DNA from: Delphinus delphis
Taxonomy: Eukaryota; Chordata; Mammalia; Artiodactyla; Delphinidae
Direction of reading: 5' to 3'
NCBI RefSeq assembly: GCF_949987515.2
Contig: NC_082687.1
Coordinates: forward strand, 19,452,148 to 19,516,147
Length of the DNA: 64,000 bases
Shown here: positions 63,143 to 64,000 of the stretch, piece after piece
Position numbering within the stretch: position 1 is the stretch's first letter
Layout: the number at the start of each line of letters is the position of its first letter
Made by a program: the position numbers and the translations under genes
The notes under the pieces: generated by a model
What the model was told of the DNA's origin: nothing
Databases searched by the model: none
What the model saw: only the letters and a program-made list of their open reading frames with translations

Positions 63143-64000
63143 GTGAGTATTTTCCAAATGCATCAATTATTCTGTTTGTCACATTTCAGTATATGTAACT
63201 ACTTAATAAATACTATAGCAATATTTATAATATAAATATTATAGCATTGCTGATGAAATGTTTTGACAATTCCCATCCCCTGGTGAGAGAAGTGGTTTTT
63301 ATTATAAGGAAATACTTGGATAATGTGTGATGAAAATTGTTCATCATAGCATTATTTATAATTACAAAATAACTTCCAAAGATAGGTAACTGATCTAATA
63401 AATTTTGGTGCATCTGTTAATGCAACCATCATAAACAAATTTTATCATAAATTGATTTGCTGGCTGGAGTGATGCTTTGATATATATTTAATCAAATAAA
63501 AGCAGGGTGTACAGCAGTAGATAGAGTGTGATCCTCTGTTTTAAAAAGTACATATGTTTAATAGCATATGTTTATATCTATGTGTATATATATACATATA
63601 TATAAATTGATGGTCTGGACAGATATGCATCTGCTAACAGTTATGTTTGGGTTGTGCAATTTCGGAGATTACATTTTTTCAGTTTGCTTTATCTGTGTTT
63701 TGTACAATGACTACATATTATTTTTATCATGTAAATATATATATATATATATATATATAAGGAAAAGCATATATAGGAGATACTATAAAAAAATCATACT
63801 TCTCAATATTAGCACAAGCTCAGTAGCATACTTTCTATATTAGTTTGTTCCCGCGTAGTTGGTTGACACATTGTTTATAATACATTTATATGCCCAGTAT
63901 GTGCCAAACACTATGATGGAGATGTAATGGTGAGTAAGACAGGTATGGAGCAAAAGGATATTAGAGATCTCCTGTAGGCGTACTGTAGGACTAATGAGCA
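63143..64000 (+). other. BANK1: BANK1 intron 6, 5' part
   Basis: The intron starts with gtgagt at 63143 and continues beyond the window. It is AT-rich. It contains an (AT)n run at 63735-63759 and a short L2-like antisense fragment near 63880-63945 ('gtatgtgccaaacactatg'). No further exon is visible before the window end. Confidence 0.85.
63735..63759. repeat. (AT)n microsatellite
   Basis: This is an uninterrupted AT run of about 12 units. A shorter TA-rich run lies nearby at 63577-63605. It is probably length-polymorphic. Confidence 0.9.

Larger units (their letters stand above)
1..64000 (+). other. BANK1: BANK1 gene body, partial (probable exons 3-6 and introns)
   Basis: The four coding exons found here lie in order on the + strand, join in frame, and together read 540 coding bases (180 codons) that align without gaps to about residues 157-337 of human BANK1 as I recall it. 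BANK1 is a cytoplasmic adaptor of B cells. It is tyrosine-phosphorylated after B-cell-receptor stimulation, links LYN-type kinases to IP3 receptors and promotes calcium release. It also takes part in TLR/MyD88-TRAF6 signalling. The promoter, the exons for the N-terminal TIR-like domain and the exons for the ankyrin repeats and proline-rich tail are outside the window. PIK3AP1 (BCAP), the paralogue with a DBB domain, is the main alternative, but the exon sequences match BANK1 much more closely. Exon numbers are inferred from the human gene. Confidence 0.93.

Noticed and set aside
1..64000. CRISPR arrays, bacterial operons, riboswitches or phage
   Set aside because: The sequence is plainly vertebrate nuclear DNA. 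The repeated units are dispersed SINEs and LINEs, not regularly spaced arrays.

Overview
The window is a piece of a mammalian nuclear genome, most likely from a cetacean (whale or dolphin). Ten tRNA-derived SINEs of the cetacean/hippo/ruminant (CHR) type are scattered through it, each with the 'cttccctggtggcgcagtgg' head and a long GC-rich body. There are also truncated 3' ends of a cetartiodactyl L1. The ruminant BovB and Bov-tA families were not noticed. The species cannot be told from the sequence.

The only protein-coding gene I can support is BANK1 (B-cell scaffold protein with ankyrin repeats), on the + strand. Four internal coding exons are visible: 29871-30025, 39080-39218, 46292-46431 and 63037-63142. 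By comparison with the human protein, recalled from memory, they are probably exons 3-6. They encode the linker after the TIR-like domain and essentially the whole DBB (Dof/BCAP/BANK) domain. All have AG/GT borders, matching phases and no stop codon. The 5' exons and the ankyrin-repeat exons lie outside the window. Everything else is intron: at least 29.9 kb of intron 2, then introns of 9.1, 7.1 and 16.6 kb, and the start of intron 6.

The introns are layered with transposable elements. Intron 2 has an old L1 5' region (about 1-2200), a hAT transposase fossil next to a rearranged L1 (4.3-6.6 kb), MIR and L2 fragments (11-20 kb), and a nearly full-length antisense L1 (20.5-27.4 kb). That L1 sits inside an older repeat and itself hosts a younger L1 tail and a SINE. 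Intron 3 has four SINEs in 5.7 kb, MER20, MER5A, a Tigger2/MER8 element split by an L1 tail, and a possible decayed processed pseudogene. Intron 4 has an L1 5' UTR, a MaLR-type LTR and a SINE. Intron 5 has a close inverted SINE pair, a long L2, MLT1-like LTR remnants and another old antisense L1.

I found no convincing new biological system. The most useful observations are the intact DBB exons and their phase pattern, the inverted SINE pairs around exon 5, and several nested or rearranged insertions that give relative ages. Repeat names come from remembered consensus sequences, so family-level calls are firmer than subfamily names.
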